Assembly (NCBI GenBank): GCA_012515235.1
Contig: JAAYYU010000019.1
Span: forward strand, 1-64,000
Origin: Candidatus Anammoximicrobium sp.
GTDB taxonomy: Bacteria > Planctomycetota > Planctomycetia > Pirellulales > Pirellulaceae
Length of the DNA stretch: 64,000 nucleotides
Direction of reading: 5' to 3'
The notes below the pieces were generated by a model. The model saw only the letters and a list, made by a program, of their open reading frames with translations, was not told where the DNA came from and ran no database searches. Within the stretch, counting starts at the first letter, position 1; every line of letters begins with the position of its first letter. This document shows, one piece after another, positions 1-9,265 of the stretch. The translations under genes and the position numbers were made by a program.

Positions 1-160
1 CTGGCGAGCAGCGTGGTGGCGAAGCAGCCGATTTCGTGGAGATATCTGGTCTTGAACACCGCTCCACGCTGGCGAGCAGCGTGGTGGCGAAGCAGCCGAT
101 TTCGTGGAGATATCTGGTCTTGAACACCGCTCCACGCTGGCGAGCAGCGTGGTGGCGAAG
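1..160. repeat. 68-bp tandem repeat, truncated by the window edge
   Basis: The block beginning ctggcgagcagcgtggtggc recurs at positions 1, 69 and 137, a period of exactly 68 bp. There are two full copies and a third of about 24 bp that diverges after 'gcgaag'. The full copies look identical, so the array is recent or homogenised. It may continue left of the window. No convincing gene is seen in 1-358; the ORF at 104-469 is built partly from the repeat and resembles no family I know. Confidence 0.85.
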
Positions 161-358
161 AGGAGGCGATCCCGTCCCAAAGTCGCTGTAGGCTCCACCT
201 TGCGAGTCAGCGAGTGCCTTGGCTTGCTGCCGGGTTCCGCTGAAAAGCCAAAATGGCCCTTTCTTTCTTGTTCTTGTGTTTGGGGGCTACATGCCAGGGG
301 GAAGTTGTTTCGGCGTCCGTTGCCGCGGAGTGTGATGGCTACTTTGACCAGGCGACAG

Positions 359-2272
359 TTATTTCTCGAACGATGCGAACTCGCACTTCTCCCGATTACT
401 AGCTTGGGGCGAACTGGGCGAAACTGTCTGCTGGGCGTCCTGTTCGAGACGCTGGCCGGGCGTCTCTGATCCGGACGGAGCGCCGTGCGGTTGCAGCACC
501 GCATCCACGCTGATTTCCGGCAGGACAGCGTGCGGCGTCACGTAACGGCAGCGGACGGCCGAGGGGCGGTCGCCCGGCGGCACGGCGTCGTTGACCTCGT
601 AGAACGTCGGCGGTTCATACGTCCACCCGGCTGCCAGACGCCGTTCCTCCTGCCGAATCTTCCACCGCACGTAAGGCCCGCCCAAGGCCGCCGACAGCCG
701 CGAAGTCCAGCCGAACTCGCGGTGGATCTCGTCCAACAGACTCGACATCCTCGCAGACAGCGTCGGATTCTTCAGGTAATACCGCCGCACCGCTGCGACA
801 ATCGCCGGCCAGCTGGCCGTGATCCCTTTGGTTTCCATCGCAAAACGCCGCCGGATTCTTGCATTGGGGTGGCTTTTGTAACGCTTCCAGCCGGCCAAGA
901 CGGTGCCTAGCATCCGTACGATGCTCGGACCGTTCACCGCGAAATCGCGTTCGAACGCCCGCACGAGCAATTCGGATTCAAGGCCCGCAGCGAGATGGGC
1001 GTGACGGTAATTGAAGCGCGACTGACCGTGGGTATCGGCCAGGGGACATTCGGCCTCGTCCACCAGACGGCCTTGAGCGCAAAACTCGGCGTGCAGCGGC
1101 GTGCCGGGCAAAGGCATGTACAGCATGAATTGATGGAAGTCCGTGTTGTGCCGAACCGCGTAATCGATGACCGAATCGATGTTGTCGGGCGTGTGGTCTT
1201 CCAGTCCGATGATCGTCGAGCCCAAGACGCGGATCCCGTGTGATTGGAGCTGGCGCACCAAGGCGAACGTGTCCACGCCTTGGACCTTCGCATACTGACT
1301 GTTCTCGCCCTCGATGCCCATCCAGACCCAGGAGACGCCCAAGCCCGCCAGCTGTCCGACGTCGTACGACGCGAGCACGCCGGCCGAACTGAACACGTAC
1401 AGAATCCAGGATTTGTCGTTCTGTTCCATCAATTCCAACAGCCGCAGGGCGCGGCGGCGATGAAACAAAAAGTTCTCGTCCATGACGAAGAACGAGCGGG
1501 TGCCGAGCGTTCCCTCAATCTGCCGCATGACGTCAAACAGTTCGTCGCCCGTGCGGTAGAAATCAAACCACTTCCCCTTGCCGCCGAACATCGCCGACGT
1601 GGCGCAAAAATTGCAGCCCACCGGACAGCCCACGGACGGAATCAGGGTGGCGGCCACATCGGCCGGATGTTCCCGGACCGCAATTCCCAGGCTGCGCGTG
1701 CCGATCCGCGTGGGAATCACGGGGTGCCGGATCGGTTGGTCCGGGTCTTCTCCCAGGAAGCGGCGAAACCACTGCACGCCCTCGCCGCGGACGATCCAGT
1801 CCGCATCGATCCGTTCTTCGAGATCGGGGAGATTGGCCACGTGGCCTCCGACCACGATCGCGGCCGCGGGCTGGTGCTGACGGACCAGCTCGCACATCCG
1901 CTTGACCTTCAACACATTGGTCGTGATGCTGCTGATCCCCACGATATCGTAACGGCGACTGCGGATCTCTGAGGTAAAGCGGTCCAGGCTGGGAAAGTCG
2001 AGCAACGTGCAGGGCGCGGCGAGGTTGGCCTGGATCAGCATCAATCCCCAGGAGCGGTGGAACATCCGCAGCGAGAACGGACCTTGCACCCGCGTGACCT
2101 GGTTGTGGTACAGTTCCATCGGGTTGATGAGCCGGCTGCCGTACTCGTCATCCTGCGCGTAGGGGCCGAAGACGCTGGTCAACAGCACCTGGGCCCGGCG
2201 TCCCAGAGGATGAGGCAGAACGCGTTGTGCGCCGGTCGATTCCGCGTCGCAGACACTTCCTGTGGCGTCCAT
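359..2272 (-). CDS. B12-binding domain radical SAM protein
   Basis: This is a cytoplasmic radical SAM enzyme of the cobalamin-binding class (637 aa from the chosen start). The N-terminal third is a Rossmann-like B12-binding domain (around 'YDIVGISSITTNV' and 'IVVGGHVANLPDLEERIDA'). It is followed by the radical SAM core with the CxxxCxxC cluster motif 'GCPVGCNFC' near residues 216-223, which binds the 4Fe-4S/SAM. Typical core elements follow (FFVMDENFLF, GSTIIGLEDHTPDNI, FMLYMPLPGTPLH). The longer ORF starts at 2341. I prefer the ATG at 2272 because an AAGG-type ribosome site precedes it and a plausible -10 box (TATACT) lies at 2315-2320, inside the longer ORF's 5' end. The substrate cannot be told from sequence. 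Relatives act in methylation or ring chemistry of lipids, tetrapyrroles or natural products. It appears monocistronic. Confidence 0.85.
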   Translation of the reverse strand: MDATGSVCDAESTGAQRVLPHPLGRRAQVLLTSVFGPYAQDDEYGSRLINPMELYHNQVTRVQGPFSLRMFHRSWGLMLIQANLAAPCTLLDFPSLDRFTSEIRSRRYDIVGISSITTNVLKVKRMCELVRQHQPAAAIVVGGHVANLPDLEERIDADWIVRGEGVQWFRRFLGEDPDQPIRHPVIPTRIGTRSLGIAVREHPADVAATLIPSVGCPVGCNFCATSAMFGGKGKWFDFYRTGDELFDVMRQIEGTLGTRSFFVMDENFLFHRRRALRLLELMEQNDKSWILYVFSSAGVLASYDVGQLAGLGVSWVWMGIEGENSQYAKVQGVDTFALVRQLQSHGIRVLGSTIIGLEDHTPDNIDSVIDYAVRHNTDFHQFMLYMPLPGTPLHAEFCAQGRLVDEAECPLADTHGQSRFNYRHAHLAAGLESELLVRAFERDFAVNGPSIVRMLGTVLAGWKRYKSHPNARIRRRFAMETKGITASWPAIVAAVRRYYLKNPTLSARMSSLLDEIHREFGWTSRLSAALGGPYVRWKIRQEERRLAAGWTYEPPTFYEVNDAVPPGDRPSAVRCRYVTPHAVLPEISVDAVLQPHGAPSGSETPGQRLEQDAQQTVSPSSPQASNREKCEFASFEK

Positions 2273-2314
2273 GATCGGTGCCTTGCCTTTCTCGCCGCTT
2301 CGCGCGGCCCGCCC

Positions 2315-2343
2315 AGTATACCCGCCGCGGCCCACGCTCAAGA
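2315..2343 (-). promoter_or_regulatory. Putative promoter of the radical SAM gene
   Basis: Reading the minus strand, TCTTGA is followed by a 17-nt spacer and TATACT, ending about 43 nt before the ATG at 2272. The same TATACTGG core occurs upstream of the sigma-factor gene and of the PQQ-propeller gene, which modestly strengthens the call. Confidence 0.35.
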
Positions 2344-2559
2344 AGCGGTCGTCCGGGGCAGAAACTTCCCCCGCCGTCGCCGACGCAACGGCGCACCGCG
2401 GGCGTCAGCCTGGCGGTTCTTCGGCCATCAGCCGGTATCCACCACTGTTCCGCAACTCCGCCCTGCACCAAGACGTCGTGATGGACTCCGGTCAGGCTTC
2501 GCACATCCTCTGCCAGACCGGAACTGGATGGACTGGCTCGCCAAAGCGGCGGATCGCAC

Positions 2560-2711
2560 GGCCGCACTTGGCCGGCAGTCTGCAGCTGGCCGTCGATCAT
2601 CGTCAGCCAGCGCCGATAGACTTCCTTGGGATGGATGCTCTCCACCTGCTTCTGCAACTCGGGCCCGTCGCGCACGGCCACCGTGACCGCCTCGCGCGGT
2701 TCGGTGCTCAC
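2560..2711 (-). pseudogene. Possible coding remnant of unknown gene
   Basis: The 680 bp between the radical SAM gene and the SDR gene has no intact gene. On the minus strand, one stretch starting at a GTG at 2711 reads with strong third-position GC bias and a protein-like sequence (…PELQKQVESIHPKEVYRRWL…). It then loses that character around 2570. This looks like a fragment of a decayed gene. I do not recognise the family. The larger ORFs here (2148-3233, 2428-2877) do not resemble proteins along their length. Confidence 0.25.
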
Positions 2712-2953
2712 CGGCGTTTGCCGCGCAGAGAGACTCCACGAGCCAGACAGCCTGCACACCGTCTCCCGTTGCTGGGCGACGGCCGCCCGGCGAAGCCAGA
2801 TCAAAATCTGTCGAGCCAACGGCCCATCGAACGCTGCGATTCCAACGGGTGAACAAACCGGCGAATCCCCGGTGCATCCGGCAGCCCTTGTCGCGGTCCG
2901 GCTTTCCGATCGCGATCTGGCCGGGATGAGATCAGCAGACTCAGAGCAACGCC

Positions 2954-3805
2954 TCAGACGCCCGACGAAGCCAGGAATCCGCCGTCGACCGGGACGGTGA
3001 TGCCCGTGACAAAGCCGGACCGCTGGTCGTCCAGCAGCCAGCACACACAGCCCAGCAGATCGTCGGGTTCCCCAAACCGGCGCAGCGGCGTGTGACCGAT
3101 GACGTTCTGGCCGCGAGCGGTGCGGTTTCCCGCCTCGTCCAACAGGATCTTGCGGCTGCGATCGTTCAGAAAGAACCCTGGCGCGACCGCGTTCACCCGG
3201 ACACCCGCCGGAGCCAGATAGGCGGCCAGCCACTGCGTGAAATTCACCACCCCGGCCTTGGCCATGCCGTAAGCGGGCACGCGGGACAGCGGGCGATAGC
3301 TGTTCATGGAGGCAAAGTTGACGATGGCGCCGCGGCCCTGCCGGGCCATTTCCCGGCCGAATATCTGGCAGGGAATCACCGTGCCCATCAGGTTCACCCG
3401 GAGCACATCCAGAAAGCGGTCGAGGTCCAGATTGAAAAAGCCGCGCAGGCCCTCCGCTCCGAGCGGGCTGATTTCCTCCGGCGCAAACTCGGTGATCGTC
3501 GTCACCGCCTGCATCTGGTTACCCCCGGCTCCGTTGACCAGCAACTCGCACGGACCCAATTTCTCCGAAATGGCCTTGCACGCGGCGGTGAGTGCTTCGA
3601 CATCGGTCACGTCCGCCGCAATCGGCAGCGCGGCGCCGCCGGTTGCGCGAATGTCTGCAGCTACCGAAGCCAACTTGTCGAACGAGCGTCCCAGCAAGGC
3701 GACCTTGGCGCCCAGTCGGGCCAGTTCTTTGGCGACGGCGGAGCACAGCGTCCCTCCGGCGCCAGTCACGACGGCGGTCTGGTCTTGGAAGCCGGCGTTA
3801 CCCAT
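2954..3805 (-). CDS. uxuB: SDR-family D-mannonate oxidoreductase (fructuronate reductase)
   Basis: This is a short-chain dehydrogenase (283 aa) with the nucleotide-binding motif TGAGGTLCSAV near residue 15, an NGAGG motif, a catalytic serine in FASMNSY, and the YGMAK active site (YxxxK). The signature 'NFTQWLAAYLAPAGVRVNAVAPGFF' and a long insert after NGAGGNQ match the SDR-type UxuB group, which interconverts D-fructuronate and D-mannonate. It starts 23 nt after uxaC on the same strand, with GAGGA upstream of the ATG. That fits an operon for consecutive steps of glucuronate catabolism. The family is clear; the substrate rests on sequence flavour plus the uxaC neighbour. Confidence 0.8.
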   Translation of the reverse strand: MGNAGFQDQTAVVTGAGGTLCSAVAKELARLGAKVALLGRSFDKLASVAADIRATGGAALPIAADVTDVEALTAACKAISEKLGPCELLVNGAGGNQMQAVTTITEFAPEEISPLGAEGLRGFFNLDLDRFLDVLRVNLMGTVIPCQIFGREMARQGRGAIVNFASMNSYRPLSRVPAYGMAKAGVVNFTQWLAAYLAPAGVRVNAVAPGFFLNDRSRKILLDEAGNRTARGQNVIGHTPLRRFGEPDDLLGCVCWLLDDQRSGFVTGITVPVDGGFLASSGV

Positions 3806-3828
3806 TGCATGTCCTCATCGTCTTTCCC

Positions 3829-5076
3829 TCAGCGTTTTTCGGTTACATCCAGAAACAGCCAGCGGCGTGCGTTCTCGTAAGCGACCGCGCGGACCAGCGG
3901 GCCGAGCAGTTGGTCGTCCTCGGGCAGCGTGCCGGCTTGCACTTGATCCCCCAGCCAGTCGCACAACACGCGGCGGAAGTACTCGTGCCGCGTCATCGAC
4001 AGGAAACTGCGCGAGTCGGTCGTCATGCCGATGAACGCCGACAGCAATCCGTAACTGGCCAGCGCGTCCAGCTGCTGGCGGATGCCCAACGCGTGGTCGT
4101 TGTACCACCACGCCGGACCGAACTGGATCTTGCCGCGCAGGCCGTCCTCGGCAAACGAGCCGGTCAGCGTCGCCAGGGCGGCGTAGTCGGCGGGATTCAG
4201 GGGATACAGAATCATTCGCGGCAGGCACGCGTCCTTCTCCAGATCGTCCAGGAATCGGCACAGGCCCGGAATGTCGCACGAGCGGCCGATCGTGGCATAG
4301 CCGCCCGCCGGCCCGGCCAAGCGGCGCAGGCGGCTGCTCGTCTGGCGTTGCGCGCCGATGTGCAACTGCATGATCCAGCCGCGCTGTCGATAGGCACGTG
4401 CGAGGAACCGCAGATTGTCCGATCCGAAATCGTCCAGGGCGTGGTCGGCCAGGCGGCAGCCCGCCTGCTGAAACACATCCAGTCGCTGTGCCACCAGGGC
4501 GCGGTCGACCGTTTCGCAGTCGTCCACGCGCAGCGACGGCAGCACGCGCGCCGCAAAATCGGACTGCGCCAGCCGGGCGTGCGAATCCAGATCGTCCTCC
4601 AGCCGATCGGACGTACACAGGCATTGAACGTTAGCTCGCGTGATCAGCCTGCGGGCCGTGTAGCCCGGCGAACGAAGCAGGGCGTTGCAGGTCTCCCACA
4701 CGCGATCTGCCGACTCGGCGGACAGCCGTTCCGTGATGCCAAAGTACCGTTTCAGTTCCAGCGCCGTCCAGTGGAACAGCGGGTTGCCCACCGTCTGCGG
4801 CACGGTCGCCGCCCAGGCGTCGAATTTCTCGCGGTCCGTCGCGTCGCCCGTGATCAGCCGCTCCGGCACGCCTGCGATCCGCATCGCCCGGTGCTTATAG
4901 GGATCGCTGGCCAGCCAGACCTGCGTCAGGCTCTCAAACGGGCGGTCGTCCGCCAGCTCGTGCGGATCGAGGTGGCAGTGGTAGTCGATGATCGGCAGGC
5001 CCTCGGCAAACTCGTGGTACAGCCGCCGGGCCGTCTGGGTCTTCAGCAGAAAATCGTCGTGGATGAATTCGCTCAT
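3829..5076 (-). CDS. uxaC: Glucuronate isomerase, compact form
   Basis: UxaC converts D-glucuronate to D-fructuronate in the cytoplasm. Visible hallmarks are the metal-binding DYHCHL motif near residue 30, 'GDATDREKFDAWAATVPQTVGNPLFHW', AGCRLADHAL, ILYPLNP, and the strongly conserved 'DSRSFLSMTRHEYFRR' near the C-terminus. At 415 aa it is some 50 residues shorter than typical UxaC (about 470 aa). From memory of the family, two stretches are missing: one after VLPSLRVDD and one after the ADHAL motif, before 'RQRGWIMQLHIGA'. Flanking motifs are intact and the frame is open, so it may be a compact active variant. I chose the ATG at 5076 with GAGAG upstream; an in-frame ATG at 5085 is possible. 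It is co-directional with uxuB downstream. Confidence 0.9.
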   Translation of the reverse strand: MSEFIHDDFLLKTQTARRLYHEFAEGLPIIDYHCHLDPHELADDRPFESLTQVWLASDPYKHRAMRIAGVPERLITGDATDREKFDAWAATVPQTVGNPLFHWTALELKRYFGITERLSAESADRVWETCNALLRSPGYTARRLITRANVQCLCTSDRLEDDLDSHARLAQSDFAARVLPSLRVDDCETVDRALVAQRLDVFQQAGCRLADHALDDFGSDNLRFLARAYRQRGWIMQLHIGAQRQTSSRLRRLAGPAGGYATIGRSCDIPGLCRFLDDLEKDACLPRMILYPLNPADYAALATLTGSFAEDGLRGKIQFGPAWWYNDHALGIRQQLDALASYGLLSAFIGMTTDSRSFLSMTRHEYFRRVLCDWLGDQVQAGTLPEDDQLLGPLVRAVAYENARRWLFLDVTEKR

Positions 5077-5247
5077 ACAGGCCATCTCTCAACGATCATA
5101 CAATGTCTCCCTTGCTCGATGCTAGCTGCACGTAACCCGGATTGAGCACGGAAGCCCACGCTCACAAGATTCCCGACTTCTCCCAGCGGGCAACCATGAA
5201 ATCCTGGGGCGACAGGAATGAAACTTAAGCGGCCACATTCGTCCTGC

Positions 5248-8200
5248 CTAGCGGTCACCAGCCGTCTGCTGCGCCACCAGGGCCTGAAATTCCGCCACGT
5301 CGTAGATTTTCTGGGCACCTTGGGGATCCTCGACGACGTAGACCAATTCCTTCTCGGCCTCGGCGCTGCTGGTTTCGATCTTGCCGTCGGCGGTGATGCG
5401 AGCCCATTGATCGTTGGGCAGAAACACCGTCGTGGCCAAGATGCGGCCAGTCCCGATATCCCAGTAGCGCAGCGTCTGATCGGTATTGAACGACAGTAAG
5501 TGCTGGCTGTCCGCGGACCAATACACGGCAAAACATCGCGAATTTCCCTGCAGATCGTGCGAAAAGCGGTTCGCCTCGACGTCCCACAAGCGAATTGCCG
5601 AGGGCGTATTGACGGCAAACCACCTGCTATTCGAACTCCAGCGATGCCTGTCACGTCGCCAAAACTCATACGGGACATTTTCATAGAACACACCGGGACC
5701 AGGACGTGGGATGGCATCGTGTCCGAAGATTTGCACCGCGTGAAAGTGCCCTTCCGCGTCAACCCCGGTAGTCAGCCACTTACTGTCCGGGCTCCACTCA
5801 AGGAAGTGACGGCTTGTGTTTCCGACTTCGAGCACCCTTTCGCCCGCCGTGTCGAAAAGCTGAAGCGGGCCCTGCTCCGGCATGACGGCAATCTGTTGGC
5901 CGTCGGGACTCCACGCGAACTGGCGTGCGGGACCTTCGCCAGAGTTCAGGACGGGACCCGCCGTCGCGTCGGCATTCCACAAGTGGACGCAATTGTCTCC
6001 GCGACTGAGCGAGGCGAATCGTCCGCCATCCGCGTTCCAGGCAAGTTGGTCCACCGAACCTTCATGCGCGACGACCGCTTGCACGTGAGTGCTCTCCTCG
6101 ACATCCCAGACATCGATCGTCTTATCCGCGCCGCTACCAACCAATCGTTTGCCGTCCGGGCTCCAGGCCAGAATTGTCATGGCCGGCTCCCGGCGTGGCC
6201 ATTGTGCAAGCAGTTCTCCGTCATTCACGTTCCAAACCCGGACCATTGTCTCATGGGCGGAAGCCAAACGCCCACCAGGCCCCCAAGCCAGAGCGGTCAA
6301 TCGGTCGGAGAGTTCTGGCAAGACTGGCACGGGCCGGCCATCGCCGTGCCAGAGGAGACAGTTCGGCGCACTCGCTCCTTTCGTTGCCAACCACTGGCCG
6401 TCCGGACTGGCGCCGAGCAATGTAAATGCCGGCGAGCCACCCGCGTTGATCGTCGACCGGGGGCTTTTCGCTCCGACGTCCCAAAACCGAATTTCGTTTT
6501 GAGCAGGGATGTCCACGATCTGATCCCCCTGCGGACTGAACGCCCAGGTGCCTCTGACACGCCAATCTGGTTCGACGATCTCATACGAATTGTCGTCGAT
6601 ACACCAACTCCTAACCTTCATGGGTTCCGACCAATCCAGAAATACCAGACGCTGGTTAACGGGATTCCAGGCCCATTTTAAGAGAAAGGTTTCTAGTTCA
6701 ACGGATTGCCGTGCAAGTTTCCAAGTTTTGGTGTCCCACGCGAATATGGTGCTGCGTTTCTGAGGAATTCGGATGTTTTCGGCCGCAAAGTAGCGACCGT
6801 CGGGACTCCATGTGGTATTCGACGGATTGAGGCAATTGGCGAGATTCCCAGCCTCCTCGATTACGGGGCCCTGTTTTCCATCTGGAGCCCTGAGTCTTGC
6901 GGGAACACTTCGCCCTCCGTCGATCAACAGCAGCCATTTCCCATCACGGCTCCAGCCGCACAGCCAGTCGTACGTTTCGCAGTCCCACGAATGAATCAGA
7001 CTTCCATCAACGCTCCAAATCTCAACCTTCCCGCCAGCGCGATGAGTCGCTAAGTGGCGGCCATCTGGACTCCAGGCCCAACTCGGCTGGTCTTTACCGC
7101 GCGAGGCCAAGACAGGTCCGGCCTTGCCCGACTCGACCTCCCATAGACGAACCTGGCCATCACCGTAGCGGATAGCGAGCCATTTGCCGTCTGGGCTGAA
7201 CGCGGCGTCCATGCACTCTGTGGGACGGTGCGAGAAGACATAGACGAGCCGGCAGGTCGCCGCCTCATACACAAGTACGGACTCGAGCGACCGGCAGGCG
7301 ACCAAGCGGCCATCCGGACTCCACGAGACGCTCCGCACTTCGCTGCGCGGCGACCGGGTGTCGATGTGCCATCGGCCCACGCCCGGCGTCTCGAATCGTC
7401 GAGGAAGCAGGCTCAGGCTGGGCTCCTCGTCGGCGATCGGGAAGGACTGTCGGCGCGCGGCGACGGCTGGCGGCGTCACGCGATGTCCCGTGTCGTCGGG
7501 AGCCGCCGACGGTTTGGTGCCTATTTCGCCCTGTACACCTGAAAGGTCGACTTCCACTTCGCCGTTCGGCCTGACGGTCGCTTTGCTTCCGGCGGGAACC
7601 TCGACCACGGTTTCGCGACCGGATCGGTCGCGGATGCGGAGGACGATCGTGCCGGCCAACAGCGCCACGCCGCACAGGGTGAGGGCGATCAGAGCGGCGG
7701 GGCGGCTGCGAATCCGTGACGGGGCGGTAGCCGGAACTGCGTTCGTCGCTTGTTCCACTCCCTTCGACTCCTCGCTCCGGAGTATCGGGACGAGGGGAGT
7801 TGCGGCGGCGCCGTCGGGCGTGGTGCCCGTCATGGCGGACGAGAGAAGAGGGTCGGTCCCCGTGCGGGATGGTTGTCGCCCGTGGATGCTTGACAGCCCA
7901 CCGTCGGACCCTATGCACAGCCGCGCGACATCGGCGCCGACGGCAAATGGCGTCAAGGCTTCGGCGACTTCCTTCGCGGTGGCATACCGTTGCGTCGGAT
8001 CCTTGGCCATCATCCGCTCGATGATCGCCGCCAGCTCGGGTGGAACGTCTGGGCGGGCGACTTGGACCGAAGGCGGCGCGTCGCGCAACTGGGCCGCCAT
8101 TTTGTCCATGTGATTCTTGTATTGGGGGCCGGCGAACGGCGGCCGGCCGGCCAGCAAGGTGTACAGAGTGCAGCCCAAGCTATAGATGTCCGCCCGGATG

Positions 8201-9081
8201 TCGACCGAGTGGGCATCGGAGATCTGTTCCGGAGCGACGTAGTCGGCCGTACCCATCGCTGCACCGGTCTTCGTCATGTCCCCTTGATCCGGCTCCGCAG
8301 GACGCTCGGCATGGAGCAGTGCCAGTCCCAAGTCCAGGATCTTGACTTGCCCGGTTGGCGTGAGTATCACGTTCGAGGGCTTGACATCCCGATGGATCAG
8401 ACCGTTGTCGTGGGCACACTGCAGCCCCAACGCCACCTGACGTGCCAACTCGCAGGCGTCCGGGATCCGCAGGGCCCCGCGATGCCGCACCAGTTCGGCC
8501 AGATTCTTGCCCTCCACGTATTCCATGACCAGAAACCGGGTGCCGTCGATTTCCCGTGCGTCCATGGCGCGAACCAGATGGGGATGATCCACTCGGCCGA
8601 CGGCCTTCATCTCACGCTCGAAGCGAGCGACGCTGCGCGGGTCGGCCATCTGTTCCCGCCTCAGGACTTTCACGGCGACCAGTTTGTCCAGCCGCGTATG
8701 TCGAGCCTTGTAGACCGTCCCCATGCCGCCTTCGCCGAGCTTTTCCAATACCTGGTATTCCGCCAAATCAATTGGTGCTATCGGCTCGTCGGCAGCCTGG
8801 CGGAGCGATGGGTCGCAGGCATTGGCCGCTGTACCGACCAATGCTTGAATCCGCGCGATCGCTGCTTGGTGTTCGGGTTCCGCGCCGTACGAATCTTCCA
8901 TGCGGACCGCTCGCAAGCGGGCGACCAGATCGTCGTCGCCATCGTTCAGCGTCCGCAGTGTGTCCGTGCAACGGGCGCAGGACGCAAGGTGCTCGGAGAC
9001 GGTCTCCGCCACGTCGTCAGGAAGCGTCCCGACCAGGTAGCCAAATAACTCTTCGTGGCTCAGACAACTCGGGTTGGGCAT
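5248..9081 (-). CDS. Ser/Thr protein kinase with zinc-finger-like N-terminus and WD40 repeats
   Basis: This 1277-aa membrane-anchored kinase is typical of planctomycetes. Domains in order: a short anti-sigma-type HxxxCxxC motif (H31, C35, C38); a Hanks-type kinase domain about 109-377 with GEGGMG (116-121), VAVK (K138), HRDVKPSN (HRD at 230-232), DLG in place of DFG (250-252) and APE; a Ser/Pro/Thr-rich linker; one membrane helix about 461-482 (ALIALTLCGVALLAGTIVL); then about 700 residues of WD40-like repeats with recurring 'WSPDGK' and 'WDV' motifs, forming one or two propellers. The ATG at 9081 follows AGGAG. It lies 184 nt downstream of an ECF sigma gene on the same strand, suggesting a signalling pair. 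The propeller presumably senses or scaffolds partners; the phosphorylation target is unknown. Confidence 0.93.
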   Translation of the reverse strand: MPNPSCLSHEELFGYLVGTLPDDVAETVSEHLASCARCTDTLRTLNDGDDDLVARLRAVRMEDSYGAEPEHQAAIARIQALVGTAANACDPSLRQAADEPIAPIDLAEYQVLEKLGEGGMGTVYKARHTRLDKLVAVKVLRREQMADPRSVARFEREMKAVGRVDHPHLVRAMDAREIDGTRFLVMEYVEGKNLAELVRHRGALRIPDACELARQVALGLQCAHDNGLIHRDVKPSNVILTPTGQVKILDLGLALLHAERPAEPDQGDMTKTGAAMGTADYVAPEQISDAHSVDIRADIYSLGCTLYTLLAGRPPFAGPQYKNHMDKMAAQLRDAPPSVQVARPDVPPELAAIIERMMAKDPTQRYATAKEVAEALTPFAVGADVARLCIGSDGGLSSIHGRQPSRTGTDPLLSSAMTGTTPDGAAATPLVPILRSEESKGVEQATNAVPATAPSRIRSRPAALIALTLCGVALLAGTIVLRIRDRSGRETVVEVPAGSKATVRPNGEVEVDLSGVQGEIGTKPSAAPDDTGHRVTPPAVAARRQSFPIADEEPSLSLLPRRFETPGVGRWHIDTRSPRSEVRSVSWSPDGRLVACRSLESVLVYEAATCRLVYVFSHRPTECMDAAFSPDGKWLAIRYGDGQVRLWEVESGKAGPVLASRGKDQPSWAWSPDGRHLATHRAGGKVEIWSVDGSLIHSWDCETYDWLCGWSRDGKWLLLIDGGRSVPARLRAPDGKQGPVIEEAGNLANCLNPSNTTWSPDGRYFAAENIRIPQKRSTIFAWDTKTWKLARQSVELETFLLKWAWNPVNQRLVFLDWSEPMKVRSWCIDDNSYEIVEPDWRVRGTWAFSPQGDQIVDIPAQNEIRFWDVGAKSPRSTINAGGSPAFTLLGASPDGQWLATKGASAPNCLLWHGDGRPVPVLPELSDRLTALAWGPGGRLASAHETMVRVWNVNDGELLAQWPRREPAMTILAWSPDGKRLVGSGADKTIDVWDVEESTHVQAVVAHEGSVDQLAWNADGGRFASLSRGDNCVHLWNADATAGPVLNSGEGPARQFAWSPDGQQIAVMPEQGPLQLFDTAGERVLEVGNTSRHFLEWSPDSKWLTTGVDAEGHFHAVQIFGHDAIPRPGPGVFYENVPYEFWRRDRHRWSSNSRWFAVNTPSAIRLWDVEANRFSHDLQGNSRCFAVYWSADSQHLLSFNTDQTLRYWDIGTGRILATTVFLPNDQWARITADGKIETSSAEAEKELVYVVEDPQGAQKIYDVAEFQALVAQQTAGDR

Positions 9082-9265
9082 GACTGCTCCTCTTCATCCC
9101 CCAGGGATGCCGTCTTACGTCGCGTTGTCGACAATGTTTTCACGCGGGATGGCCCGTCCACGTAATTCCGTGTCCCGGCAAGGCCATCTGGTATTCGCAC
9201 GTCAAGAACAACGGGGAGATTACCCACGACTTTCTTGAACCACGGGACGCGGCCGGGCCGACCGG

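Noticed and set aside
1-160. CRISPR array
   Set aside because: The 68-bp units are directly tandem with no variable spacers.
2148-3233. 361-aa minus-strand ORF spanning the gap between radical SAM and uxuB
   Set aside because: Both ends overlap clear genes in other frames. Only a short central stretch looks protein-like and is reported as a remnant.
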